From: Pachypanchax playfairii
Lineage: Eukaryota > Chordata > Actinopteri > Cyprinodontiformes > Aplocheilidae
Length of the DNA stretch: 64,000 bases
Direction: 5' to 3'
NCBI GenBank assembly: GCA_006937955.1
Contig: SSNP01000043.1
Location: 1,065,326 to 1,129,325, forward strand
In this document: positions 25,901-34,546 of the stretch, in pieces
Layout: every line of letters starts with the position of its first letter
How positions within the stretch are numbered: the stretch's first letter is position 1
The notes under the pieces: generated by a model
The model's database searches: none
What the model was told of the DNA's origin: nothing
Seen by the model: the letters and a program-made list of their open reading frames with translations, nothing else
Translations under genes and position numbers: made by a program

Positions 25901-26481
25901 TTTTTTTTTGTCATTTGGCTCATTTTTCAGGCTGCAGAATGATCCCTCTCGTTCAATGTTACTCTAGTGGGATTAATCTGTGTTTTTGGGTGGAATTGTG
26001 TTTTTTTTTAGTCATGAAGGAATGGGAAACATGTTTGTCCGCTTGTCAGTATTTGAAAGTGCTGTGCTTTTTCATTGTGTGTGTTGTGCTTTTGCCCTCT
26101 GCCTGCTGAGATATCCATCTGAGCTCAACTGCTTGTGCAGTGTGCCACCTGCAACAAACCGAGAGGTAAATTGTGTGTGCATGCCTTCGTTTGTGTCTGT
26201 GTTGCATGTCTGTGTTTTCTCGCTTTAAATCTGAACACTTTGGGGTAATAATTGGTGGATTTTATGTTGCTTAAATGAAACTTTTCCTTTCTGGGTCCTT
26301 CTAGAATCCAAAAAAAAGACTTAAAACACATCTTGGACCATATTTATGTTTCAGGCTGATGTTTTTGTCTGTCTGTTTTCCAGGTGATGAAACCTACCAA
26401 GACATTTTCAGAGATTTTTCACACATGGCCTCAAATAACCCAGAAAAGCTCAAACGCCGCAGCGCGGATCCCAAATCGTAA
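1145..26481 (+). CDS. acap1: ArfGAP with coiled-coil (BAR), ankyrin repeat and PH domains 1
   Basis: This is a GTPase-activating protein for Arf6 that acts in endosomal recycling; family members bind curved membrane through BAR-PH. Coding exons: 1145-1197, 4094-4151, 7218-7337, 7506-7559, 7687-7745, 8057-8240, 8433-8477, 9774-9869, 13794-13868, 14655-14767, 14905-14956, 15101-15201, 15376-15487, 15608-15819, 17029-17098, 17312-17406, 19535-19725, 19823-19873, 19981-20156, 20286-20395, 24065-24175, 24254-24315 and 26384-26481. All junctions are GT-AG and phases agree, giving 765 aa (human about 740). The start MTVKLDFEDGLKDSPRF matches human ACAP1. The BAR region covers about residues 1-235 and the PH domain about 266-360 (GYLYKRASNAFKTWSRRW). 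The ArfGAP zinc finger has Cys417, 420, 437 and 440, with the arginine finger at Arg445 (CSGIHR). Ankyrin repeats cover about 600-725. The last exon encodes GDETYQDIFRDFSHMAS, as in human ACAP1. ACAP2 or ACAP3 fit less well at both termini. Confidence 0.97.
1665..1728. repeat. (CA)n microsatellite in acap1 intron 1
   Basis: About 30 uninterrupted CA units. The minus-strand open frame across it is only the repeat read as Cys-Val. Confidence 0.95.
3250..3432. repeat. 18-bp minisatellite (gatacatcatggtatcac-like unit)
   Basis: Roughly ten imperfect copies of an 18-base unit that alternates gatac and aatac, followed by tcatgg and tatc. The unit length is a multiple of three, so open frames appear on both strands. 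They are not genes. Confidence 0.9.
5609..5805. mobile_element. Palindromic Tc1-type MITE
   Basis: A short element with CAGTG/CACTG ends and TA at the right border. It contains a perfect 29-bp inverted repeat (5632-5660 and 5679-5707) separated by an 18-bp loop. The right half runs into a stretch ending in gcaaatagtttttttcacc, like terminal repeats of fish Tc1-like transposons. The left half is shortened, so the element is an internally deleted derivative with no coding capacity. Confidence 0.75.
5808..6462. mobile_element. hAT-type MITE with 8-bp target duplication
   Basis: The ends are inverted (tagggtggccat on the left, atggtcaccсta-type on the right). The 8 bases ccactgta occur immediately before the element (5800-5807) and after it (6463-6470), which is the hAT target-site length. 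The duplicated bases are the end of the neighbouring Tc1-type MITE, so this element inserted later. No transposase frame is present. Confidence 0.85.
8478..9773 (+). other. acap1 intron 7, repeat-filled
   Basis: Nearly the whole intron from about 8540 to 9705 looks like dispersed repeats. Two diverged copies of one unit (about 8805-9060 and 9100-9400) share phrases such as ggaaatcgggagaaa and gcatgta. They lie inside an outer element whose ends carry cagtgt and acactg. No coding frame is supported. Confidence 0.6.
9870..13793 (+). other. acap1 intron 8
   Basis: A 3.9-kb intron without a recognisable gene, exon or RNA. It has a G-run near 12393-12407 and a GT-rich stretch near 12540-12650. 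The remainder is ordinary AT-rich DNA. Confidence 0.7.
13869..14654 (+). other. acap1 intron 9
   Basis: AT-rich intron. I see no repeat or gene of note. Confidence 0.7.
15349..15370 (+). repeat. (TG)11 tract next to the acap1 exon 13 acceptor
   Basis: Eleven TG units end five bases before the exon, which begins at 15376 after ggcag. They take the place of the usual pyrimidine tract of this 174-bp intron. Confidence 0.9.
16259..16485 (+). mobile_element. Diverged tRNA-like SINE fragment
   Basis: It shares order and wording with the copy at 40452-40760, including tcctgggtttaactcccatct-type and ggggcctttc phrases. The B-box-like gggtttaactccc supports a tRNA-related head. It is more decayed than the other copy. 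Confidence 0.6.
16644..16990 (-). repeat. (CA)n-linked dispersed repeat unit, inverted copy
   Basis: A unit of about 280 bases lies between two (CA)n tracts (16644-16674 and 16954-16989). Its reverse complement matches the units in the bcl6b intron at 42494-42776 and 42939-43221 almost throughout (the part rich in taaccctaa and the part with ggggacc). Confidence 0.85.
17407..19534 (+). other. acap1 intron 16
   Basis: A 2.1-kb intron with A- and T-runs near 17625-17675. Frames at 18822-19121 on both strands are short and show no protein motif. I see nothing else in it. Confidence 0.65.
20896..21332. mobile_element. TTAA-bounded MITE, family C
   Basis: TTAA lies at both borders. The left end aaagagcaactcaccctc is mirrored by gaggggggtgagttcct at the right. 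A related copy lies at 26928-27294. No coding capacity. The TTAA target suggests piggyBac-type mobilisation. Confidence 0.6.
21629..23229 (+). mobile_element. Tc1-like transposon, nearly complete
   Basis: A 1.6-kb element bounded by TA dinucleotides (21627-21628 and 23230-23231). It begins CAGTGGGGCAAAAAAGTATT and ends with the reverse complement. The inverted repeats run about 200 bases each, and by eye I found no mismatch outside their innermost part. The single transposase gene between them has one frameshift. The high arm similarity points to recent insertion into acap1 intron 20. Confidence 0.95.
21992..23013 (+). pseudogene. Tc1-like transposase, frameshifted
   Basis: This gene would encode the DDE transposase that cuts and pastes the surrounding element. 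The first frame (21992-22204) carries the paired-type helix-turn-helix (MAKTKELSKDIRNKIVDLHQ, then VGAIIRKWKTY). The second frame (22201-23013, 270 aa) carries the catalytic domain with WSDET, FQHDNDPK and SPDLNPIENLW, which supply the D, D and E residues. The two frames overlap and are out of register by one base near 22185-22200, inside the linker between the DNA-binding parts. Apart from that shift there is no stop, so inactivation looks recent. Confidence 0.93.
23290..23600 (+). pseudogene. Older Tc1-like transposase fragment
   Basis: A decayed stretch directly after the intact element reads, across breaks, MTPTVKQGG-like then NPVERLWKELKHAV. That is the C-terminal motif region of Tc1-family transposases. 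The N-terminal two thirds and the terminal repeats are not visible. It is diverged from the neighbouring element and unlikely to be part of it. Confidence 0.7.
24316..24446 (+). other. acap1: Possible alternative 3' end of acap1 by intron retention
   Basis: If the donor at 24316 is skipped, the acap1 frame stays open for 43 more codons and ends at TAG 24444-24446. The added tail is rich in Gly and Ser and ends in HISSWALGGMND. It would replace the conserved C-terminal exon. The frame is seen; use of this form is inference. Confidence 0.3.
25090..25760 (-). pseudogene. Decayed Tc1-like transposon, antisense to acap1
   Basis: On the minus strand, bases near 25321-25353 encode RHGGGRLMVW, the conserved glycine-rich strand of Tc1 transposases. 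Flanking sequence follows the same family's order with many indels and stops. The ends are not clear. Confidence 0.7.
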
Positions 26482-26722
26482 ATCACCTGCTGCCTTCTCA
26501 CCTCATCTGTAGCGATCCACAACCTTCATATCATCGTGTTTTACTTACTTGCGTACCTGGACACCTGCCGCGTGTTCGGCTCAGTTGGTGCCGACTTCAA
26601 ACGGGATGAACGATCCATCAAACGTCGCTGTGGAATAAACGTGTCCAAGTTGGACACTCTGGAATGGTTTGAGTCCAGCATGAGGTGTTTTTTTTTCATG
26701 TTTGCCAAGATTTACTGATTAA

Positions 26723-26728
26723 AATAAA
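26723..26728 (+). terminator. acap1 polyadenylation signal (AATAAA)
   Basis: An AATAAA hexamer lies about 240 bases after the acap1 stop codon in AT-rich DNA. It is the first canonical signal downstream of the stop. Confidence 0.6.
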
Positions 26729-26927
26729 TCAGATTTTTTTAATGTTCTTTTTTAATTGACATGTTTTTTTGTTTAAACAGGCCTTTTTACGTAAAAATGA
26801 AATAAAAAAAATGTTTGTCGCAAATGTTTTAGAGAGTGACTTTTTATTCTAAAAATCTTACATAAAACATTAAAGTCTTCAGGTTTTGACATGTTTTATC
26901 TTAAATCAAATTATATGTTTGATCATT

Positions 26928-27294
26928 TTAAAGCACAATTTATCCCCAAATCAGCTATTTTTGTTGATAAACTCTATAAATGAGTGTTTAATAGTCCTGT
27001 CTACATTTCTGGGTCTTGTTTTTGGTATTTTAGCACATTTTTATACAACTATTCATTTTATATTAAAAACTGTTAGTGGAGCGCCCTCTTCAGGTTAAAA
27101 CATTACATTGCACTTGAATTGAATCAGGCATTTCTATTGGCTGAGACCTTAGTTTCTCTAAACGTGACGTCAAGATTCTGCTGCTATAGAGTATAAAATT
27201 TCATATTTAATATTTAGCTTTTGCTTTGATCAACAACAATATACCACAAAGGGACGGGGCTCATTTGGGGAAGGGGGGGTAAGTTTTCCTTTAA
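26928..27294. mobile_element. TTAA-bounded MITE, family C (second copy)
   Basis: Starts and ends with TTAA. The right end ggggggtaagttttccttta resembles the right end of the copy at 20896-21332, and the interiors share wording such as the fixed-order tttctgggtctt-type segment. It ends on the TTAA where the family A copy begins. Confidence 0.5.
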
Positions 27295-27886
27295 AGAGGC
27301 CCTTCCATTGAAAACGGTTTTTCTGAGGTTTCTGTTGAATATTTTAGCTCCACAGGTGTTCTTACCTTCCTAGTGGGTGTGAAAACAGGTCAACAACTTC
27401 TTCTTTCAGTTTTAATCTCTCAAACTACGCAGGTGGCGATAAAACCCGAGTTCTCCCGAGTCCGAACGGCCTGTATCTGTTTCGTCATAACTCCTTTGTT
27501 TGTTAGTATTCAGCAGCTCCCGCAGTTGAAACCACACCTAGCATGCTGCTGGCTAAAAACTGTAGCATAAGACGTAGCAAACAGGAAGACAAGACGTCTG
27601 ACGTTGCCATGCGCAGCGGGGCAGGAAACAGTATACTTTGCTCTCATAGGCTAGTTTGTTAACCAATCAGAGTCCAGCAAATTTGAATAATGAATATGAA
27701 CGAGCTGCTGATGAAGCAGCCTGACGGAAAGAATCGGGAACCAGTTACATTTTGATGCAGACTGATTGAAAGGTCTGTTAGTCAGTGTTTCCTGACGTTT
27801 TTTAGATATAAAATGTTTCATATTACTGGTTAATACTTACGAAATAACCACAAAGTCCTGAAATTTGTATGAAAGGGCCTCTTTAA
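27291..27886. mobile_element. TTAA-bounded MITE, family A (copy 1)
   Basis: A 596-bp element with TTAA at both borders and inverted ends (ttaaagaggcccttcc and gaaagggcctctttaa). Closely related copies occur at 37500-37757 (left part missing), 50271-50831 and 63095-63626, all in the same orientation. No coding capacity. The TTAA target suggests piggyBac-type mobilisation. Confidence 0.85.
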
Positions 27887-28576
27887 GTCCAGGTCATTAA
27901 AATGAATGTTTTACTGCTACATGACCAGCAGAGGGCGCCAGTCTAAAAGTAACAAAACTCCTAAATATAGACAAACTTATGGATATGAATACAATTCACT
28001 CCTTTTTATTCAGGTACAACCTAAAACATTCCCACAAATCAGTTAAAAAGTTCAAAATTTATAATCTAAGAAAAAAAAAATTTGTGACAGACTTCCCCTT
28101 TAAACTGTTTCCAAACCACTGCTAAGTATTAACCCACCTGTCTGCAGTGACCTGTTCATGGTGACCCCGATCCTGAATCCAGCTGCTCTCAGAGCCAAAA
28201 CATCTCGACTGCTCAAAGGCAGCCGTGGCTTATGGTTTACAAGAGTTCAGAGTCCGGATTTCAAGAAAAAACAAACAAAAAAAATCACAGACTTGTGCTC
28301 ATGTGGAGCATCACGCTGCACAGAGGAGGGGGAAAATTCCTGAAAAATTCTGATCAGACGCTTAAGAGAATAAATACAGTTCTTTATGCACGAATCTGCA
28401 TAAATAAACTTGCTCTTTAATTTCTTATTCATGAGACAAAAGCTCTAACTTGATACAATTTGTTGACAAAAACATTTTTTATACAATTTCTTCCAATTTT
28501 TTTTATCTGCATGTTTCACACAAAGAATCAGTTTTCCCTTCGGGTCTCGTCCAACAGACTTCCTGCTTCCTACGTC

Positions 28577-31500
28577 TCACCTGGCCGACTGGTCCGCCGT
28601 TCTGTGCTTCGAGTCCGAGCAGCTCGTCCGTTCCGGCTCTTGATGTAAACTGAAGTCTGCAAGCGTGCGTCTCTGAGGAGGTGGCGGCTCTCTGCGGGAG
28701 AAATACTGAGGCAGAGTGGACAAGGTGACGCTGCCGAGGATCAGGAAGGAACCGGCGACCATGAAGGAAGCCACGTAGTCGCCCGTGATGTCTTTGAGCC
28801 ACCCTGTAAATACAAACGGATTCAAAAGACAGAAAAGTTCTTGCAGTTAAAACCGGCACGTCATCACAAAATGATTTTAACACATAATAATGAAGATCTG
28901 GTCTCATGCTGAGCAGCTTGTCCATCGAGCTTCTTCATCTCTGTGGCTTCAGATGACTTTTATCTCAGAAAAAAAATATATTTTTTATCTTTGTCTAACC
29001 AGAAAAATCCAAATAAGTTAAAATCTCTTTCATAGAAGTCCTTGGTGGAGGGAAGCGGGAATTGAACCAGCGAGCTCACAGACCTCTGAGTACCTCAGTC
29101 CTGTGTGTTTTAGATGTTTCTCTGTTTCAACACACCTGATTCAGATTAACAGGTCATTGACAGGCTTCTGCAGGACTTAAATCAGGTGTGTTGAAGCAGG
29201 GAAACATCTAAAACATGCAGGTTAGTGGCCCTCAAGTCCTGGAGTTGGACCCCCACAATCTAAAACATTGAGGTCCATGATACTCGGAAGACCAGGACTG
29301 AGAAACTGATACAAAGTGGAATCAGATTGAACTGTCTGTAGCCTGGACCAAACACTCAGAGGCCTTGTAGCTCCTGAAATATGAGATTTAGTCACAAAAT
29401 AAAAAAAAAAAAACTTTTAAAGGAAAATATGCTGGAATATTTTGATCTTTTCGTTTCAAGTAAAAATACTAGTTCCAAATAATTTCAATTTCAAATTCTC
29501 TGCAAAAATACAGAGATTTACAGACATGCTTTTAAGTTATTTTTATCTCTTTAAAAGACATAATGTAGCATTTTCAATATTGTGCTTTCTAAATAATAAA
29601 GTAACAACAATTCGAGAGCTAAACAACATGTTTGCCATAATTCCATGTGATTTATTTTTATTTTTAAAAAAAGTTAAATCGTTTTTGATTTTTTGTCGAT
29701 TAAAAAACTCGTAGTACTTTTTTCCACCACTAAAGTATATGTATATAAGCTAGTTTTTGGCCGAGCTCCTGATCAGTGAGGAGGAATAATTCTCGTTACT
29801 GCCACCCTGTGGTGATTAGTGGAAGTGACGGAGTTGGGATTTGGCTCATTACTGTCACCTAGTGTTAGAAATTAAAGCCATTATTTTCTACATTGTACAC
29901 ATTTAAAATCCCAAAAAACCCATAAGCAGTTTTATTCAACTAACTGTTTATTAATTATATTAAAACATGCACTTTCTGCCTGTAGTACTCAGATTGTCAT
30001 GTAGGAGCCAATGAAGCAGGATTAATGATGAAAGTACGAATCCTGTTAAAGACTTAGACATAAAACATTTGACATTAAAAGGGTTCATTATTAAAATTCC
30101 ACAAATTTGTGCAACTATGTCAGTAATAACAGTAGAATCTGATTTATTAAGGTTGTTTTTCTAATTAAGAACAAACATAACCTACTCTTAATGTTTAGGT
30201 ATTTTCAGTTTGAGTGTTAAACTCGTGTTGTTGGACTGATTTAAGTCATGACATCAAGTTTTGGACTTTAAAAGTGTTTTAATTCTGTGAGGCTTCAGTG
30301 TTTTCCGTACCTGACAGTGGAATCCCCAGCAGTCCCGCACTGCTCTCGATGAGTTGCAGCAGCCCGAGGCCTCCCATCACTCGCTCCACGCCTACAATCA
30401 TAGGTACCACGGCGAACGCCAGGGAAGTCAATGCCCCAGAGCAGAAGCCATAGAGAAGGCTGATTATCATCAGTGCGGCGTAAGAACCAGACAAGGAGCT
30501 GACAGGAAGCAGCATGATGAACGTTCCAGCAGACACCGTCCACATGGTCAGTAAATGAATGACCCGAAAGTGGCCCAGGTCGGCGAACCAGCCTGACACA
30601 ACCCGGCCCAGAATGTCTGTAGCCCCCGCGGCGGACATGACGAAAGCTGCTTGGTACTCTGAGAAACCAGCCTGGCGGCTGTGGGCCACCAGGTGGAAAT
30701 AAGGCACAAAGTAGCCGAAGTTAAAAAGAGTCACGGCTAAAGTGTAGGTGAGGTACGGTCTCTCACAGAGCAGCGGAAGCTCCAGGTACGAATACACTCT
30801 CTGCCACATGTTCGAACATGATAACTTGTCCTGAGAATCCACCTGCAGGTGACAAACATGAAAACATACGTGACCTCCCTGCTGTCTGTCACACACCTCA
30901 TACAACAGGATCTCCAGTCCAAATTCACTTACAATAAAACAGATTTTTCAGCCTTTAAATCAGACATATCTTTACCTGAAGTTATTATTATCAAAAACTC
31001 TTCAACTCAGACATCTGATAGAAAAACTGACATATATATATATACTGTAGATGATTTGGGTAAAACTGATGCCATGTTGGAAGAGATAAACCCCCATTAT
31101 TAAACAAGTAACAAGTACTTTGTGTTTACAACTCACTTTTTTAAATCCTAAACTTCACTCTGTATCATTCGCGCTAAAAATAATCATGTTTTTAGTGTGA
31201 AGTCAGTTTAAGAGGTGTGAAGTCATTTTGTCCTAAGATCTGTTTATTTTTAATTTAAAGCCCCCCCCCACAGCTGCCATTTCAAAAGATGCAAGAAAAG
31301 AGGCGTCACTTAGGACAAGGGGGTGGCAGGTTGGGCTGTGATTGACATGTTGCACTGACATGGCCGGTGTTAAGATGAAATGGGGGAGGTGAGGTCAAAT
31401 GAGGTTGTTCTGAGCTGATATTTCACCAGTGACGGCTGGCCAATAGAGGGCGCTGGCCCTATCAAAACATGACGTGGCAACAAATAAGAAATATATATGT

Positions 31501-34500
31501 TTTTTAATTACATGTATTTAGAGTTAAAAAAAACAGTCATATGTATATTTATATACTGAGAAGATTGTCAAAATGATTAGTTAGGAAGTATAGTTTTTGT
31601 ATTTCAAAATTAAATGCAAAAAAAAAAAATGTTTTACAAAAACGTTGATACATCAGCTGCATTCTCTGTTGTACCTTTAATGGAGCTTTGACGCGGCACG
31701 CTGGGCGAATGAGGGCCCCGCAGGCAATGATGTTAAGGCTGAGGCCCCCCAGAATGAGCAGAGCACCTCGCCAGGCGTAAGTCTCCACCAACAGCTGGAA
31801 TAGAGGGTTAAAAGCAAAGGAAGACAGGCCAATGCTGGAGAACCCCAGTCCCAAAGCCAGAGCCCGCTGGCGGGTGAAGTTAGCCATGACTGTGGCCACC
31901 ATGGGGGTAAAGACCAGCCCCCACCCCAAACCTGGAAGACAGGAAGTAAAATGCAATGAGAGGGGTTAGTTTGCAGGTCGTTACACGAGTTACACAGATC
32001 ACCACGTCTGAAACATGTAGCCTAACTACACATTCAGTTAGAGCAACAATTTCATGGAAAAATAACACAGAGAACCAAAAACAAACATGTCTGATATTTG
32101 TTTGACTAAATGTGTTTAAGCTGATGTAATAAAGGTAAAATACTACAAGTATTTTAAAGATCCACTACGATCATCCTTTGAGCTATTTTAAAGCGTCTCA
32201 GTAGTCTTTAAATTAGGATTATGGCGTTTTTGCCCAAAATTACAAAACTTGTTTTTTTCTAGGAAGTAGTTTCTACATAGCAGCAGTAGCTGTAGTTAGT
32301 AATTCACCTCTGTGCTGCAGATGGAAGGAACCGTTGTTGCGGAGGAGAGTTTATAAGAACTTTTTGTTGATGCTAGTGCTACCGTTAGCTTCCAGCTAGC
32401 TCAGAGCAGGAGCTTGTGCCCAGTCTTTTGTTAGACACATTTCTGTGTTTGCTATTAATTCACAGCAATTTCAATGCAGAAACACTCAGAAATGCAATTT
32501 TTAACTTAATTTTTTTAAGATACGTCCTCTAGCATCAGAAAAATGCCACAAAAACATGTTAACACGAAAAAGAGGATTTTCATTGGGGTGTGTCTTTAAT
32601 CACAGGAGGATCTGTAGAAGGTTTTAATAACCAAACCTGTCTGTTCTGATCACATATTACCTCCATCTGGTTTGGGTCTTTGTATCAGTTACATTGTTTT
32701 TTATTACAGTCATGTTTTATTCTAAGTTTTGGTTATTTTGTTCTATTCTTATTATGATCGTATTGTGAGGTCCTTGTTTTCAGCTCCGTTAACCAGACAC
32801 CTGTCATCAGTTTGTCATCACTTCCAGTGTAAATATTCCTCGTTTCCACTGATCAAATGTCTGACTGCAAACTTCTGTTTGTTCTTGTCTTGTTATGCTG
32901 CTGTTGGATGACTTCCTGTATAAACATAAAACTGGATCTTCATCCACCTGTCTTTTGTCCTGCTTCAACTACTCCCAAATGTGACACATTCAGCCATCTA
33001 ATACTGAAAATGTTTGTTTTTCGGATGTAAAACATCCCTGAGGAACAAAACCAAGTATATTATACCTGAGATAAGTCCCATGCTGAGGTACAGATGAAAA
33101 AGACGAGTAGCCTGTGAGGCAATAATGAGTCCTAGCCCAGAGAGAAAGCCTCCGGTCATCACCACCACTCTGGCATTATATGCATTACAAAGAGCTGCAG
33201 CTAGTGGACCTGCAAAACAAACATTCATAAATTAATCTCTAAATTTAATCCAAGACTTTAAAAAAAAAAATTATTCTTTTCATCATTTTACACAAGATCT
33301 TTTGAAAAATGTCAAAACAATTTTATGTCTAAAGTACAAAAGACTGGTAGAGCTCAGACCTCTGTCAGGCACCTCAGTTCCTCCATATTTTTGTTGTATC
33401 GACATTATCAGATTCATTAACCATGAAAACACCTTTAGCAATTAGATTGATATTGATTCATTATTAGTTTAGTAGGTTTAAACCATCATTTGTTCTTGTG
33501 ATAAAAAAAAAAAAAATCGGAATTTTCCTGATTTTTTTTTATTTTCTGGATCCAAGTATCTGAAATTGTGCGTCAATCCAGATCAGTCTTTGGCATCATG
33601 TAGAACCAGGGTGGGAAACCCACCTTGTATATTGTATGGATCATTTATTGTGAAGTTACATGCAATATGTTAAAAACAGCTCTATCTCACAATTATGAAG
33701 AATCCTTAAAACCATTCCTGGATGCAGATGTTGATTTAGATCTACTCGCTTCTACTTTGGACCCTTTCTGACCTTTAAAGGAAATGTCCTCAAAATCCAT
33801 CCAGAACCTTTTGAGTTATCTTGCTAAAAGACAAACTAACAAACTTCCTAGTGGAGGCAAATACAAATCTCATAAGAAACGTGTGATTATGCAACTTTTT
33901 ACATTCTTTTATGGTATCTTTGTAGAGCATAACAAAAGGTCTCAGTAAACATATCTCCAATAAGCTGTATGGTTGAGTCTGTTGTTCAACTTGCATCCGA
34001 ATAAACACTGAAAAATGTTGGATTAATCTGAGAAAAATGGGAGTTAAATTAATTACATACTAATTCTAAGAACCTGAGAAGCAGAAATGCCAATCAAATG
34101 TAAAGATTGGCTTTTTTTAAATGTTATTTGAGTAAAATAAAAGGCTAAATTTGCAGATTTTCTGTGGTATTTGATATCTAACAAGTACTGTTTTATTGAA
34201 ATTTTAAAAGTATGTATGTGGATGTTTTTGTCGTAATTCATAACAGTAATAAACATTTTAAGAGCAACACTTTGATGGTTTATCAGGTGGATTACTGACT
34301 CACTGAAGAACTGCTGAGCTGCCAGGCCGATGGATGAGATCCAGGAGATGGCCTGAGCGCTCTCCTCAAAGTACTGGACAAACTCCACAAAGAAGATCCC
34401 TAAACTGCGCATGAGGCCGAACACAAGGCTCGTGCTGATGAACATGGCGATGACCAGCACCCATCCCCAACCTCCGTCAGGTCCTTCTCCTTCAGTCCTC

Positions 34501-34532
34501 CTGCTCTGAGACTTCATGTCTGAGTCCGTCAT
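28577..34532 (-). CDS. slc16a13: Monocarboxylate transporter 13-like (SLC16 family)
   Basis: A 12-helix major facilitator membrane protein of the monocarboxylate transporter family; the substrate of MCT13 is not firmly established. Coding exons in transcript order: 34532-34304, 33209-33066, 31931-31675, 30842-30311 and 28803-28577. The junctions are GT-AG and phases agree, giving 462 aa (human about 426). The family signature PDGGWGWV begins helix 1. Stretches matching human MCT13 include ISWISSIGLAAQQ, VVMTGGFLSGLG, LGWGLVFTP, TYAWRGALL, GLGLLQLIES and LKDITGDYVASF. SLC16A11 is the closest alternative but fits less well at the N terminus. The start at 34532 is the first ATG after an acceptor at 34547, which leaves 14 untranslated bases in this exon. 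Human SLC16A13 also neighbours BCL6B. Confidence 0.9.
28804..30310 (-). other. slc16a13 last intron
   Basis: Contains a foldback repeat at about 29108-29260. I see no other feature. Confidence 0.65.
29108..29260. repeat. Foldback repeat
   Basis: Two arms, near 29108-29141 and 29180-29215, are nearly perfect inverted copies of tttagatgtttc and tcaacacacctga. They could form a long hairpin. The segment continues into ggccctcaagtcctggagtt, a phrase common in a dispersed fish repeat. No coding capacity. Confidence 0.65.
30843..31674 (-). other. slc16a13 intron 3
   Basis: Holds a C-run at 31261-31270 and possible dispersed-repeat sequence between about 31120 and 31480. No gene is evident. Confidence 0.55.
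31932..34303 (-). other. slc16a13 introns 1 and 2 of the coding region
   Basis: These are the introns 31932-33065 and 33210-34303, flanking the coding exon 33066-33209. Apart from the family B MITE I see only AT-rich unique DNA. Confidence 0.65.
32154..32599. mobile_element. TTAA-bounded MITE, family B (copy 1)
   Basis: Starts ttaaagatccact and ends gtgtgtctttaa, so TTAA lies at both borders. The interior (gagctattttaaagcgtc, gaattcacctctgtg-like, aaaaatgccacaa) matches a second copy at 44541-44985 in bcl6b. No coding capacity. Confidence 0.7.
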
Positions 34533-34546
34533 GTCTGCTGGAGTCT

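Larger units (their letters stand above)
24316..26383 (+). other. acap1 intron 22
   Basis: The last acap1 intron. It includes a decayed antisense Tc1-like copy at about 25090-25760. The rest is unremarkable. Confidence 0.7.
26482..28576. other. Spacer between acap1 and slc16a13 (tail-to-tail)
   Basis: The two genes converge here. The spacer holds the acap1 3' UTR with its AATAAA at 26723 and two abutting TTAA MITEs (26928-27294 and 27291-27886). I see no other gene. Confidence 0.75.
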
